Assembly (NCBI GenBank): GCA_951799445.1
Contig: OX637292.1
Coordinates: 12,589,296 to 12,653,295 of the forward strand
DNA: 64,000 bases
Direction of reading: 5' to 3'
Source: Pseudisothecium myosuroides
Taxonomy: Eukaryota > Streptophyta > Bryopsida > Hypnales > Lembophyllaceae
Shown: in pieces, positions 33,401-49,190 of the stretch
Layout: every line of letters begins with the position of its first letter
Numbering within the stretch: the stretch's first letter is position 1
Position numbers and translations under genes: made by a program
The notes under the pieces: model-generated
What the model was told of the DNA's origin: nothing
The model's input: only the letters and a program-made list of their open reading frames with translations
Database searches by the model: none

Positions 33401-36281
33401 GTCAGGTTTGTTGGCAGGCAGACCCTTATAACTTCTGCCCAGATACCTTCGACTTGCACCCCCTTGTTGGCCTTGTTATTTTTGTAATGACTAATCGATT
33501 CATCATTTCCAATAACATGTGTCTTTACACATTTAATCCTTACAACATCCAAGACATGTAGTGTTGATCCTGACTTTCTTACAAACACATGTTTTCCTCC
33601 TCTAGACCATATTAAATGCCTTGTAGGCATTTGAAGGCTGGGAGCAAAAATTGAATATCCAATCTTCTTATTTCTCCACTTGAAGCATAAATCCAACTAC
33701 ATTGAAGAAAGCCCTATAAGACATAGGCTCCTGAAAAAATTGAAAATTGAATTGTAATGTATGACCCAAGAGTTCACAAGTGCAATGTTGACACACAAGG
33801 AGAAAGATGATGCCCTCATTTGTATCTCTTGGTGAGACACAAATAAATTCCTCGCATGGCCTAGAATCCTGGGAAGGATGAGGATCTTAGAAGCACCAAG
33901 CTGAAGATGCATCCACATTTTTTGTAGTCGATGGAGCGATTGACAAGGCATTGCAAGTGGTAGCATTTCATTGTGTAGGAATTAAGTTTGCCATGGTAGT
34001 TGCACTCTAGTTTAGGAAAGAAAAACTTCCAGTGCATATTATTTAATGAACATCAGTCACTAAATCTTGTATTTCTTTTCAAATTTCGCTCTTGCCACCT
34101 TAACAACTTTGTAGCTCAATTGTTTCAAAGCTAGCGGAGTTACTAGTCAATAGAGTTGAATGTATCGTTCTTCAATCTAGGTAGACTGACTAGGTACCAA
34201 CATGCCAATAATGTGCTCGACTTGCCAATATGATGCTTTGTGATCTTTGTATAGATGGAACCCAATAGTACCAACAACGTAAATATACCATAGAAAGGAA
34301 GGGGGAAGAGGAAGAGTAGACAGTTCCCACTTCTTTTGCATTCTAAACGCTTGTCTTGTCGAATTTAGTAAAGCAAAATCCTATCTACATTTTATTCTCT
34401 CTTGATGATGACATTCTTGAAAACTTTCAAGCTTGATGAATTTAGGAAGTGAGGAATTCATCATTCGATAGCCACCGTTAGCATTGAAAAGCGCAATGTA
34501 GGACATAATCCAACGTCCCTCAAATTTGGTCTACAATAGTAGGGACAACGGTGAGAAGCAAATGCAAATGTCTTCAATGTTAATGGTTGGAATCTCCACA
34601 CTTTGAATTTTGATTGCACTCCCCTTTTCTGGCATGCTTTTGTAATTTTACTTAAAAAAGAGAGAATCAACCCCATAACGATGTTTTTTCCATGTCATCA
34701 TATAAGACCACGCAAAGCTACCCCAAAAATAATTGAATGAAAAAATGAGTTCTACATCTTGCAAAAGGCTCATAATGACATCCAAAATCTAGGATTTGGT
34801 TCAATTCCTTCGGCATTTGAGAGTTAACTCTAGAAGGATGCAATCCCTAAGATCAAGGTGGTCACTAAAATACCTCAATTATTGAAACAATAGGTGCATT
34901 CTTTGTTTACACAATTAAAAGTGAAGTCATCCATCAAACCTTCTAGGTATGCAACGTCATTACAGGTTTATTCCCAGAAAGACAGGTTGATGATTGTAGA
35001 AATCAACTTTTTTGATACCGTGTGAATCATTTGCATAGAGAAACTCAACAACACTCATTGGAGGTCAAACTATTGTGCAAGACCTTTCTTTTTCATACCC
35101 AATTCCAAAGATGAACAATTGCACTTCTGTCTTACATGGGAGGATTCTTTGTCATCCATTTGACACTTAGACGCGGTAGTCACACCTTCTTTGCTCCCCA
35201 TCCAAAATCTACAGAATGGGGCCATGGCAAGTTACGGGTGATTTGTGGCAGGGATAATATACTGTTTTTGCGAAGAAATTTTAGAGGTGAACAATGGGCG
35301 TGGTGAAGCCTTCGCGAACAAATTTTTTCATCTGCACTCCTTGCAAAACCTTTGATTCTGCAAGCTTGCTTGCGTATTTTTAGTTCAGGTGGATTTATTC
35401 TTCAGAGAAATCCTCCAAACGACACAAAAGAAGTGTCACACCTTCTTCGACAATTCTGGATCCAAATTGGCTCCAAGTTTCTCTCTTCATGTGCTCATTC
35501 TTCAACGAAATTTCATTTTCGGAGAAGGTGTGACTACCCCTACTGTCCGCGGCGTCCTTTGAAGGTTAAGCTAACACAAGGAAAGACTTCCTTGCTATGC
35601 TCAATGGATTGGGTGAAAGCCCAAAGGATGGATGTGATATTCAGGAGAAACCAGAGCATCATCCATCCACCAGCATCCAGAAGCCAACGCAGCACCGCTC
35701 TCTCACACCAGAACGGCGATCCCTGTTCACACCGCCATCCGCAACAGTATTGGTTCCTCCCTCTGGCTGGTTGGCGACGCGCCTCTTTTTCTGTGGCCAC
35801 AAATCCCCAGCACCAGTCGCGCGGTCGGTCGCAACGACAAGCCCGTTCTGATGCTGCCACGGATTCAGATGCCAGAGGTGTCGGCGCATTCAGCCGATAG
35901 TTGGCAGCAGCAGACGGAAAATGCATCAGTTCATCACTGTACAAGCTGCAATCGCCGCAAGGGAATGCGTGGCGACCGCACAACAAGCCATTCAGTTGCT
36001 TTGGGGTCCCACGGACGTCACGACTGACCAATAATCCTACAGTACAGTGCAGGACTTCCCCTTCCTCCTCCGGCAGACTTAGGTGTTATTCAACTTCATT
36101 CCACTTCTCTCGTTGCCGCACAGAGAAAGAGCGGTGCGAGTGGGCTCCGATTGAACGATTGGGAAGCGGTTGCGACGTTTACGAGGCGTTGTGGACAGTT
36201 TTTTTTTCAACTGCGAGTAGATTGAAATTGGGTTTGAAAATTGGGTTTGGCATTTTATTGTTTCTTGGAATTGAATTGGAG
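30459..36281. other. Intergenic DNA between the zinc-finger and OPR genes
   Basis: It contains the TTAA MITE at 31196-31418, a diverged relative near 34990-35170, an (AAAT)n/(AT)n microsatellite at 31960-31990 and the OPR promoter. Minus-strand frames at 33373-33966 (either side of a stop at about 33697) look like one decayed coding stretch, but no family is recognisable. 35350-36280 is GC-richer, with short frames that do not join to the OPR gene; it may include a 5' leader. Confidence 0.45.
31196..31418 (-). mobile_element. Small TTAA-flanked MITE (223 bp), second copy
   Basis: TTAA (31192-31195) precedes CCCTTAAAACTTCGAAGG. The right end GCGTTCAAGGG is followed by CTAA, a degraded TTAA. 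It is the inverted relative of 19969-20190. Confidence 0.7.
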
Positions 36282-39563
<3,282 letters not shown>

Positions 39564-41600
39564 GAGTAGTGAGTGATTACCAACAGACGATCGCACCCTG
39601 TGTTAGTTTCTCTTTTCTCTGTACATCTGTAGAGTGATTTTTTCTAGGAAATGAGGGGGGAGGGAAGGATATTCTTCTTTATTATTGATGTTGTTACTGT
39701 TGGTGTAGCACTTGGCAAGCATGAGAATTGAGTTGTAACATCTTTGATAAATAGAGCTTCACTGGGCACCTCATGTTGTGCAATTTTATCCCCCTCATTT
39801 GTTTCAAATATCGTGATGTGAACCTCACTTCCTCATACTTTGTATGAGGACTGGCGGAAACCTCTAAATGCCTCGTTCAATCTAAAGATTGAACTGAACA
39901 ACCAGTACTATTTGTATATACTTTTATTGCAATCAAATCTCTTGTGACACTCTGTAATTGCACATTCCATGTGTTTCCTCTGAATCTCATGGATGCACTT
40001 CCAAATGTCATGTTGAAGCAGCTATGCTACGAGAGGCTTTTCAAGTAAGGTCCTTGCTCAAACCTCCTCAAATCTAGCTTGTCATGTGATGTGTATTTTT
40101 TCTTAAAAAAGCCTTTGCTTCTTTGGTCCAGAGCCAATAAACTATAAACCTTGCATACTTTGTATTTCTTGGTCATGCCATTTTCTAATATCTCTCACAT
40201 ACTTGCTCTTGGATTGTAAGTTGACATCTATAATAGAGGTTCTCAGTCGTCAATTATTTTGTCACTCTTGTGAGGATTATGTCTTCCTGTGCTTGGGAAT
40301 ATACCAGGGTTGGATTGGAAGTCGCAATAATGTGGATTACCTTTACTGACCTACTTATGATGCAACAAGTCACGAACTCATTGGACCATCATCGTTGCAA
40401 GTGGTTGCACTACTGGAGTTTGAGAACAATCAATGGCATTCACAAATAGGAATTCAAAAGATGAATGAAACAAACAACTAACTGCAAGACTGCAAGAGGT
40501 CTTAGTGTCTTGGCCATTCTAATACAACTACAAAACGACACAATATATCTAATTGTAGCACAGTATTGCACTGGTTTGCTTCACAAGTAACGACGTACTC
40601 AAACCTCTTGTAGATGTATTTATTATGCCAATACAAGGCCTCTTCTTTGGTGCGGAGACAATAGTCCTGACCAGACCTGTTGGCTATACGGAAACGATGA
40701 TTTTATCACCCAAGTAGGTTTAATATCCTAAACCTCAATAGAGCTAACTTCTATTCAAATGGCAGACATTAATTATTGTCCTTTCCAAATCCTTGATCGA
40801 GCATGATTGAATAAGGCCTGATCTACATACAACTGAATCCCTAATGGACAAGAGCTTATTAGTTTGACTGATAAGCTTATCGCAAACTCATGAGTTAACG
40901 CTCATTTAGCTTCTCATAAGAATCACTGGAATTGAAGACATCAAAGCCCCGCTGCAGACATGTTGCAGTTGACTTATAACGGAATAGTTTAGGCTTGTCA
41001 AAGCTCAACATTTCAGCCACGCCACTCTCGATTTTGGCCAGAATTTTGTGCTGCACAGATAGCACAGTTGCAAGGCTTTTGCATTTTTTCGAGTTCCACT
41101 CTCCAGTTAGGCTTGAATGTGGGCAACTGGAACGTGCCTGCCTGGCGTTTGCAGATTGGATTACCAGTATGAAGAGCTTGATTTCCGTTAGTGGGCGTCA
41201 GAACGGGAGATGACTCGGTGATTGTAATCCTTCAATCTTTTACAAAGGCAGAAAAGGAGCTGCTACAAAGAGGGTGATGGAGCCACATCCTCTCATTCAA
41301 TTCGAAGTTATTCTCTGACGAGGATCTCGCAAGCTATTACACCGATTCTAATTGTGCATTCACCAGTGATTCATTTACTCACTGTGACGCCCACTACTGA
41401 AAATTCAATCCGTCACGAATATAATAATCTGAAATCCTCCAGCAGAGGTCTGTCGGTTGGAAGAACTTACTGTCGAGGTTCAGCTGAACCGCATCACCAG
41501 TGGACGTTGTAACTGTCGAAAAAAGCGGTTGCAAGCTCTCCCCACTACCACTAATCCAAGCCCGCCAGCTGCACCTCTCCACCTTTCACCTCCACCCCTT
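39564..41600. other. OPR 3' flank and intergenic DNA
   Basis: The 3' flank contains AATAAA-like words (for example near 39750). No further gene was recognised. Frames at 40995-41213 and 41394-41720 are short and unsupported. Confidence 0.5.
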
Positions 41601-41649
41601 TCATCAATTGCCTTTCGTCTCTCTGCCGGCCGGCTCCACTTCCACGCTC

Positions 41650-43090
41650 CTTTCGCAGGAGAAAATCCAAAATGTCCATCGACGAAATGCTCGCAAAAAA
41701 ATTCCATAATCAATGTGCAGTGATGATAGAATAGAATTGAATAGGAACACTAAAATACACGAGCAAAAGAATTCGCACGCAAAAGAACATTTGTCAAAAT
41801 TCCATATTAGACTTCTCCTACGATTGCATCCTCCATGAGCTAAACAGGCAATGTCCAATGGTAATAGAATAGGATACACTAAGATGCACTAATTTGTTTA
41901 CATTAAAATTTGCACACAAAGGTCATTTGTCCAATTTCCATTTGGGATTATTCTCCTGTGCTTGCAACCTCCGGTAGCTCAATTCCTCACTCAATTCCAA
42001 ATTCGTGAAGAATTTGGAAGAACTTCCAGTCCATTCAGAGCTTGAAGTCCCGCGATGGAGGAGCCTGCGAAAGCTGCGGAAGATTTCCATGATTCTTCCC
42101 GGGCGCCTTCGCCAGCTCGAAGTCCTCCTCTTCCGAAAATCCAAGTAAAGTCGCAGAACCCCATTTCGAGCAAACCCAGTCCCGTTGTGGGATCCTCTCC
42201 GAAGTTGGTCGAGCGGCTGCGAGGAGGCGCAGGGGCTGTGAAATCGCCAAGAGAGGCGAACCCTCCCAAGCCTGCCACCAAGTCTCCCACGTCTCTCAAG
42301 TCTCCCAAATCTCCCAAGACGCCTGTGCGCTCTCCGAAGACGCCGTCGTTTGTGCCGAAGGACGTGATCACGCCCGTGTTTCCTGCGTCGCCGGAGGACA
42401 TGGTGGGAGCGCAGACGAGCATGGAGACGGGGTTGACGTACCCGTATAACGTCTGGGGCCCTGTCACCAAGTATGGATACTTGGACGATGTCACGCCGAC
42501 TTGGGTTCAGAGACATCACTTCCAAGGCAAGCATGTGAGTGTCATATGTAAATTATCTCAATAGGAGAAATTCCAATATTAGAAATTGTACAAATCAAGT
42601 CTTTCAATTTTTCGTCCAAATTCCAGTTTTCCTGTATCCTATTCTATCATCACTGGACAGTGACTGAAATTCTTCAAAAAAATTGGATTTCTCCTGTGAT
42701 TGGCGTGCCTAAGTTTTTCAACGACCAAGTGACGCATAGACAGCATGCGCAACACCAACATCACAAGAGAAATCCAACATGGAAATTGGAGAAATACTCT
42801 TCAATTTTGTGTTCAAATTCCATTTCAAGTGTATCCTATTCGACCATCGCTGGATATTGACTACGGAATTCTTCCGAAGTTTCATGGATGGACATTTTGG
42901 ATTTCTCATGTTTTTGGCGTGCTGGAGTTTTTCTATGAACCAACACAACAGCAGAAATCCAACATGGAAATTGGACAAATGTTCTTTTATGTCCAATCTA
43001 TTCCTAGTGTAGCCTCTTGTGTTGCCTTCAATCCTCAGTAGGTATTGACTATGGAATTTTTCAAAGTATTCCATAGGTGGACAATTTGAA
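41650..43090. repeat. Repeat family of about 180-200 bp in both orientations around exon 1 of the 42-kb gene
   Basis: Upstream of the start codon (41650-41945), two units run on the minus strand. In intron 1 (42560-42700, 42770-42910 and 42950-43090), three units run on the plus strand. Shared phrases: AATCCAACATGGAAATTGGA, TGTATCCTATTC(T/G)A(T/C)CATC, GACATTTTGGATTTCTC. The arms therefore flank exon 1 as inverted repeats. Confidence 0.7.
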
Positions 43091-45351
43091 TTGCTCCTGT
43101 GAAGTGGATCTGGTGTGATAGTTGCTCTGGGATTGCAGTGAGCTTGTCGAAATCTAAGCTTCAGTTTTGTTTCTCTGTTTCTCTGGACTGCATTGCTTTC
43201 GACTGGATTGTACAAGAAATGGAGGGTACATAGGGTAGCAAGATCAATGCAAACTTCGTCAGCATTCTTTCTATCACAAGGGATTGCGTTCGGAGTGTGA
43301 GAGTTGTGGTTCTTTACAAGGAGGCAAATTTTCTCAAATGAGACTTTGAAATACTCTGAATGAGTATGAGTGTTGCTCACGAGAATTTGGGTCTTAGAAT
43401 CACACAATTGAACTTGCTATGCAACATGAAATTGGAAAGGTGGAAGAGAATCTCGGGGTATTGCTACTTTCGTGAAATTGGCACAATTCTGGGCCCCATA
43501 ACTGCGACATTCATCTGCACAAATCTCTAGAGACTTGTATAGATTGACATCCAGGCAATGCATCTTGAAATGTGCCAAAGTCTTGAAATTCTGCGAATTT
43601 AAAAAAATTGGACATTGGATTGAAATTGTGCACTTTGACACTCCTACTCTTCTTCATTAAGGGTTGATGAATTGGGTTTCAGCCAGTTTGTAAACAGCGG
43701 AAGACTCTGAGGAAACCACGTCAATGCTCATTGAAATGAGTGAATAGGTGAAGGAGAGAGTACAATCCGTGTGTGTCCTCCCGAATTGTTACCAAACAGA
43801 GCTTCGAAATTGAAGAATTGGTGATTTATACACTCGGTGATTGTTTGTAGGACAAACTGGCAAAGAAGAGGATACACGCCCGCCGCTTCAGCCACTTGCG
43901 CTACCCGGCGTACAAGGAGATCATTGAGCCCGAAGAGAAGACCTGTGCCTCCTACTTGGATCCCAAGCGGAAGGAGTTTTGGCGTACCGACGTGCCGAAT
44001 GTCTTGAACAGAGAAATGAAAGCCAAGAAGGATCGATACAAGGTTACCCATTCTAATAAGCTTCCATGGATCACTAAATCCTATACTCATCCTCCTTAAA
44101 CACAAGGGAGTTTTAAGAGTTTACCATCATGGTTCAGTTGAGATGGAAAACTCCATGTCATTTCCTCCATGGTAATCTCTACTAACTCCCTTGTTGAGAG
44201 TGCAAAGAATTCGAGAAATAGAACCGAATTAACGTGAGACTGAATGTGCGAGCAGAGGCTTCTTGAGCATCTGGGCAGCGAGGAGGAGTCTCGCAAGAGT
44301 GAGTTGCGAAGGGACAGGGAAGACAGATGGCAGGCGTTTTTGGACTACGACAAGAATGTGAAGTGGTACCCCGGGTTCCGAAACAACCAGTCAGGGGTGA
44401 AGTACAACATTATCACCAAGGTCCCCACGGACGAATACGAGGAGAAGCGCGTCAACGCCGAGAACATGAAAAAAAGGCAAGAAGATGGCTATATTTATAA
44501 CACATTTAGAACGCACCACAACTGCATAAATTTCTACTAGAAAAAATCAGTTTCCAGCACACCCGTACTGCATAAACTTGTTGACTGGGAACTCATTTTA
44601 AAGCTCACCCCTACTGCATAAATTTTTGGACTCGTAACTCAATTTCAAGATCACCCATACTGCATAAATTTGTTGACAAAAAACTCAATTTCCAACTGCG
44701 TAAACTAGTAGACAAAAAAATCATTTCCAAGCACAACCCTACTGCATAAATTTGTTGACTCGTAACCTCACTTGTAACGCAGTTTCAAGCTCACCCCTAC
44801 TGCATAAATCAGTTGGCAGGAAACTCAGTTTCAAACACACCCCTACTGCATATATAAATTTGTGGACAAGAAAATCGGTTTCAAGCACGCCCCTACCGCG
44901 TACATTTGTTGCCTGTAAACTCATTTTGAAGCCCACCCAAACTGCATAAATTTGTTGACAGGAAAATGATGTCAAGCACACCCCTACTGCATACAGTATA
45001 TAATTTTGTTGACTAGAATATCCCTTTTCAAATCCACCCCAAGTTTACAAATCTGTTTGCCTGGAAACTCCTAATTCTCAAACACTTCTAAATAGCATGG
45101 ATGGTTTCAGATACATGCTAGCGAAGCGCGGCTTGTACATTCAGGAGCGTATGAGTGGCGCTCGCCCTTTCGACATCATCAGCTGGCGCAAGATCCCCAA
45201 GTGCCGGGAGCTCCCCGAGTGGCCGGAAGACATCGGACCTCCTCCGGGACCCCGACTCGACGAGAACATGATTCCTTTGAATGCGTCCAAGGGCGCCTTG
45301 TCCTTCGCGCTGCCCTTCGGACCCTTCGGCACCCTCGCCAGCGGAAGATAA
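42055..45351 (+). CDS. Conserved-looking protein of unknown function, 4 exons, 378 aa
   Basis: Exons are 42055-42534, 43851-44042, 44253-44476 and 45111-45351. Introns 1 and 2 are GT-AG. Intron 3 starts with GC (AAAAAG|GCAAGA) and its use keeps the frame exactly. The N-terminal 110 residues are Pro/Ser/Lys-rich with repeated SPK/TPK motifs (possible phosphorylation or microtubule-binding style). Next comes a Trp/Tyr-rich conserved-looking core (YNVWGPVTKYGYLDDVTP, RYPAYKEIIEP, SYLDPKRKEFWRTD), then a charged helix (EEESRKSELRRDREDRW), then WYPGFRNNQSGVKYNIITKVP, and a Pro-rich end (LPEWPEDIGPPPGPR). No enzyme motif or membrane span is seen. I do not recognise the family; a role in the motile cilia of sperm cells is a guess from style only. 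Neighbouring genes give no clue. Confidence 0.75.
44500..45080 (+). repeat. Tandem repeat of about 60 bp filling intron 3
   Basis: About nine units share ACCCCTACTGCATAAATTTG, then TTGAC, AAACTCA and TTTCAAGCACACC. Spacing is 55-65 bp. The array lies wholly within the GC-AG intron of the preceding gene entry and has no stable open frame. Confidence 0.85.
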
Positions 45352-46488
45352 ATACTGTAACAGTCTTCAAATAATCTCACTGCATGATGAGTACCGTACG
45401 CATAGGGCAGATTTGGCACTTTCCTGACCAATGTCCGGGAAGAACTGGCGGCTAGTTCAAAGTTAGCCGGTGGAATTGGAAAAAAACTCAGATGCAATTC
45501 AGAAGCAACGGCCAAAACCGGTGAAAAAATCTATAAAATTTCTATTTTGAGTAAAAAATAAAGAAAATAACCGGACTCTATGCCTGAAAAACCGGTTCAA
45601 TTTGGGGATTGAAGGAAAATAGCCGGTAAAACTCAAAAATCTTCCCCAACGCTGTTCTTGACAAAAGTATTTACTTTTTCTAATTCGACAATTCGGCACC
45701 TTTATTTAGATTTCTTGACTTTTGGCACTTCGTTGTTTTTAATTTTTCAACGCTCCTAATTTTGGATTGATTCTTTCTATTGATGCATGAATGTGTTCTT
45801 TTTTCTAAATTTTCTCAAGAATAATTTTTGGATATTCTAAATTAGCAACAATGAAAATTTTCAGATTTTCAGAACTAGTAGTACAATTTTCTAAATTTTC
45901 TTGAGTTATTTACGAAATTGACCTATGCGTACGGTACTAAATTATAACATTCTATGGTGGAAACACCCAAAACCGTCAATTTTAGCAATTTAGCATAGTT
46001 GGAGGCACCTTTTCGAAATATACTGTTTTTGTAGTATTAGCGAGTGAAAATCATGAATATTAAAAAAAAATTAGATTTTTCGGATGTGGTATGTAATTTC
46101 TATGATTTTTCAAAGTGCCGGCTCTCTAGACCACTAAAACTATCATATAGGTGCACCTTAAACCAAAATCTGCAGAAATCTACAGTCAGAGAATCAGAGT
46201 TAAGTATGTATCCTTCAAATTCATCAACAAATCAGAATTAAGCATTTGTAGGACACATTAACAAATGTCTAGGGATACATTTAGTGAACCTCTAGGGTAT
46301 AGGAATGGAGACAGGGACGCTTTGGGGTGTTTGTACCTTAACCCCCCGTTGTTGTATGACACCCTCTAATATGCCAAATTTTATATTGTGACAAAATTCC
46401 TTGGAAATGGATGCCCCAAAGTTGAGAACTGAACTCAATGCTGTGACTATCACATTCAGTGATGGGACTTCAAGGGAAGAACAAACAA
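45352..46488. other. 3' flank and AT-rich intergenic DNA
   Basis: No gene recognised. A GACACC-rich stretch at about 46260-46380 with TTAACCCCCC resembles an end of the TTAA family but has no clear partner. Confidence 0.4.
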
Positions 46489-47229
46489 GGGTGAATGCAA
46501 GAAACACCTGTACTATTTTGCGTCACACCTTTAGTGCTGATTTGTTTTTTGGCCATAACTTTTGCGTTTCGGCTCCAAATGACTCAAGATTTATAAGTAA
46601 GGTACTCATAATTATTATACACCTTGCATATTTTTTTGTAATTTTCAAAAATATTTTACTATCCAAAAATAGCCTCCAATTTTGTGTGTCACTTGTCAAT
46701 TTGGAGGATTTTAATACTATTTAATACTATTTAGTACCCCAAAAAACAAATTTTGAGCTGAAACTTAGAGGAGATGGTCTTCTAGTAGACTTGTAGCTAT
46801 TGCTTGTAGGAATTCTAAAAATACTTAATTTTATGTGGTGTGGAAGTCCACAAAGTGCGCTTCTTTGTGCTTGCATTTTGTAACATATAAAATATTATTT
46901 TGAAGTTTTTTTGGGTGAATGACCATCTCCTTAGAGTTGATAGAAATAGCCAGTTTTCATTTTATGTATTTAATTTTTTTTTCTAATTTTAAATAAATAA
47001 AACATCAAAGTATCCATTTTCTTGAGATTTGGCACTTTTCTAGTTCTCCTGCTTAGAGAATTTTTCTATGCATTTTGTTTGGTGGTTACTTTCATCTTGA
47101 AGGTGTATACATTAGCCATATTTTTTTATTGTTTTAAAATTATTTTTCTAATTTTAAAGTACTCCGGAAAAAAAATCATGAGTATTGTGAAAATGCAACA
47201 AAATCAGCAGGTGTTTCTTGCATTCACCC
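46489..47229. mobile_element. Intact TIR element (741 bp), uninterrupted copy of 5115-6753
   Basis: GGGTGAATGCAAGAAACACC at 46489 is matched by its exact inverse ending at 47229; the TIR is about 22 bp. The interior aligns, in inverted orientation, with 5115-5245 plus 6164-6753 (for example GGAGTACTTTAAAATTAGAA, AGAACTAGAAAAGTGCCAAA and GGAGATGGTCATT). The flanks ACAAACAA and ACAAATGT agree only in part, so the target duplication is unclear. No transposase. Confidence 0.8.
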
Positions 47230-47391
47230 ACAAATGTGATAATATAGAGAAGTGTGTGATTAAACATTGTGCCTAGGATAGCAAATGTAATGTCACTGAA
47301 TTAGCAACAACATTTGAAATTAGTAGCAACAAGTACTCATGGCATCTATGGTTGGAGAATTCAAGAAGGTCTGGCATCTGCAAGCCTAGTA

Positions 47392-48732
47392 CACTGAATA
47401 GGGGTATTAAGGGGACCCATACTAATTAATCGACATTTCACACTATATAAATATCTACCTTTTCTGTACATCATTAGTTATTGAAGTGTTCGGAGGTTGT
47501 ACATCATGTTTCAAACATCTACAATTTTCCAAGATAAGTCCCTTTAATTTTTTGGTCCCCTTAATACCCCTATTCAATGTAGATGCATTGGCATCTTTGG
47601 TCACACACTTGAGAGTTGGTATACAACATTGGAGATCTGCTAAGGTAGAAGTACCAATTCCTGTTTGTTTAAGAAATTCAGTATAATTGGAGGCATTTTT
47701 CTTTAGAAAAAATATTTTTGCAGTGTTGGCAAATGAAAATCATGAAATTAAAAAAAAATAGAATTTTTGGATAAAACATCTATTTTCTATGAATTTTCAA
47801 AGTAGAATTTTGTAGAGCACCCCAAACTGCACTCTAGTCAAGCTACCTAGATTCTGACACAATAATCTAAAAAAATCAGCAAACACCAACCACAATTAAG
47901 CATTGGCACACGCGATTTTGAGATTCTTTTGGGGACACTTTAAGGGGAGTCTATAGTAAAACAATGGGTTCACGAACGGGAACCAGTGCTTCTACCTTAT
48001 TCTCTTTAGTACTTGGGAGTGGGGATCGTTGGACCAGTGATTCCTAAACTAGCTAAAATTAGCTGAGTTTCTACCAAAAAAATCCTTGTGCTAGTAGTAT
48101 ATTGTAAAAAAGGGCCTGTAGTGGAGACAATTTAGCCAAAACTGCACCAAATAATAGAATTTGATAGCCAATTTGCACAATATAAAACTTCCTTCACATT
48201 GGAATTAGCGTCGATTTAATCAATTTTGTGTTATAGTACTCCCAATAATTCGTCACAACTTGCAAAGTCCTTTCTTTTCTATTTTTTTCTTTGATACTAC
48301 TCACTCTCAAGGTAGCCAAAGTTGATGCATGTCTATCTTGAAGGTAGCATTTGCACTAAACTCCATAAACTAGTTCTACAATCATTACGTGGACTAATAA
48401 GCCTTGCATTGCTTGTGGATCTAGATTTTATGATGTAAGTTAGATTTCAAGTGCTACTACATAGTGTGAATTTTAAAAACCGACACCCATGTATGACATT
48501 GGATTTTTAAAATTTTGTTTTCAATTGCCTCCTTGATGTGACAATTGCATGCTAATTCTATCATTCAAGAAAATTTGGACACTCCAAAAGGTTAAAAAAC
48601 TATAGATGTTTGAAACATGATGTACAACCCTCGGACACTTCAATAACTATTGATGTATAGAAAAGGTAGATATTTATATAGTGTGAAATGCCGATTAATT
48701 TGTATGGGTTCCCTTAATACCCCTATTCAGTG
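47392..48732. mobile_element. TA-flanked inverted-terminus element, composite
   Basis: CACTGAATAGGGGTATTAAG at 47392 is mirrored by the inverse ending at 48732, with about 130 bp of strong similarity (through TGTTTCAAACATCTA) and TA outside both ends. A shorter unit, 47392-47579, ends in CCCCTATTCAATG then TA and could be a complete 188-bp MITE; the distal arm would then be a second, inverted and truncated copy. The TA-MITE at 47643-47997 lies inside. Confidence 0.65.
47643..47997. mobile_element. TA-flanked MITE (355 bp), AGGTAGAAG family
   Basis: AGGTAGAAGTACCAATTCCT and the inverse of AGGTAGAAGCACTGGTTCCC bound it, with TA at 47641-47642 and 47998-47999. It has TIRs of about 27 bp with a few mismatches and is the best-preserved member of the Stowaway-like family in the window. 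Confidence 0.8.
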
Positions 48733-49190
48733 TAGTATTGTAAAGAGATTTGGCGATTATTAACTCAACTGAGTGGACTAAAGGCCCTAATTGGTATCAA
48801 TCCAGGGGTTCTTTTTAAACAAATGAAACAGAATTTCATTGCTATCAAACCAAGTTGAAGAATAAATTGATAATATGTTCATATCTTTATGTGACTGCCA
48901 CCTTAGTTCAATTGGGCAATAGGAGTATTGGGCTAATGCTAATCCCATGATTAAGAGGCTGAATTTATGTACAAGCATTTCAAAAGGAAAAATTTGTCTA
49001 TTTTTTTTATACATGTCCATAAATTGCTTGACTTCTAAATGCGTCCCCTATCAAGGAATAAGTAACATATTCTTTAAAATAAAATTTCCTTCCAAAACCG
49101 TTGGCCTCTGGAATTTACACAAAAAGCTGGTTGGGATGCTTTCTTGGATTTAGGTCGGGTGGCTTAGCTAGATGCTCAACTCGGGGTTAA
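48733..49190. other. Intergenic DNA, nothing recognised
   Basis: Only short frames. The right end abuts a TTAA element. Confidence 0.4.

Noticed and set aside
35352..36040. Overlapping frames upstream of the OPR gene
   Set aside because: Several frames on both strands are equally open, no motif is visible, and none splices convincingly into the OPR reading frame.
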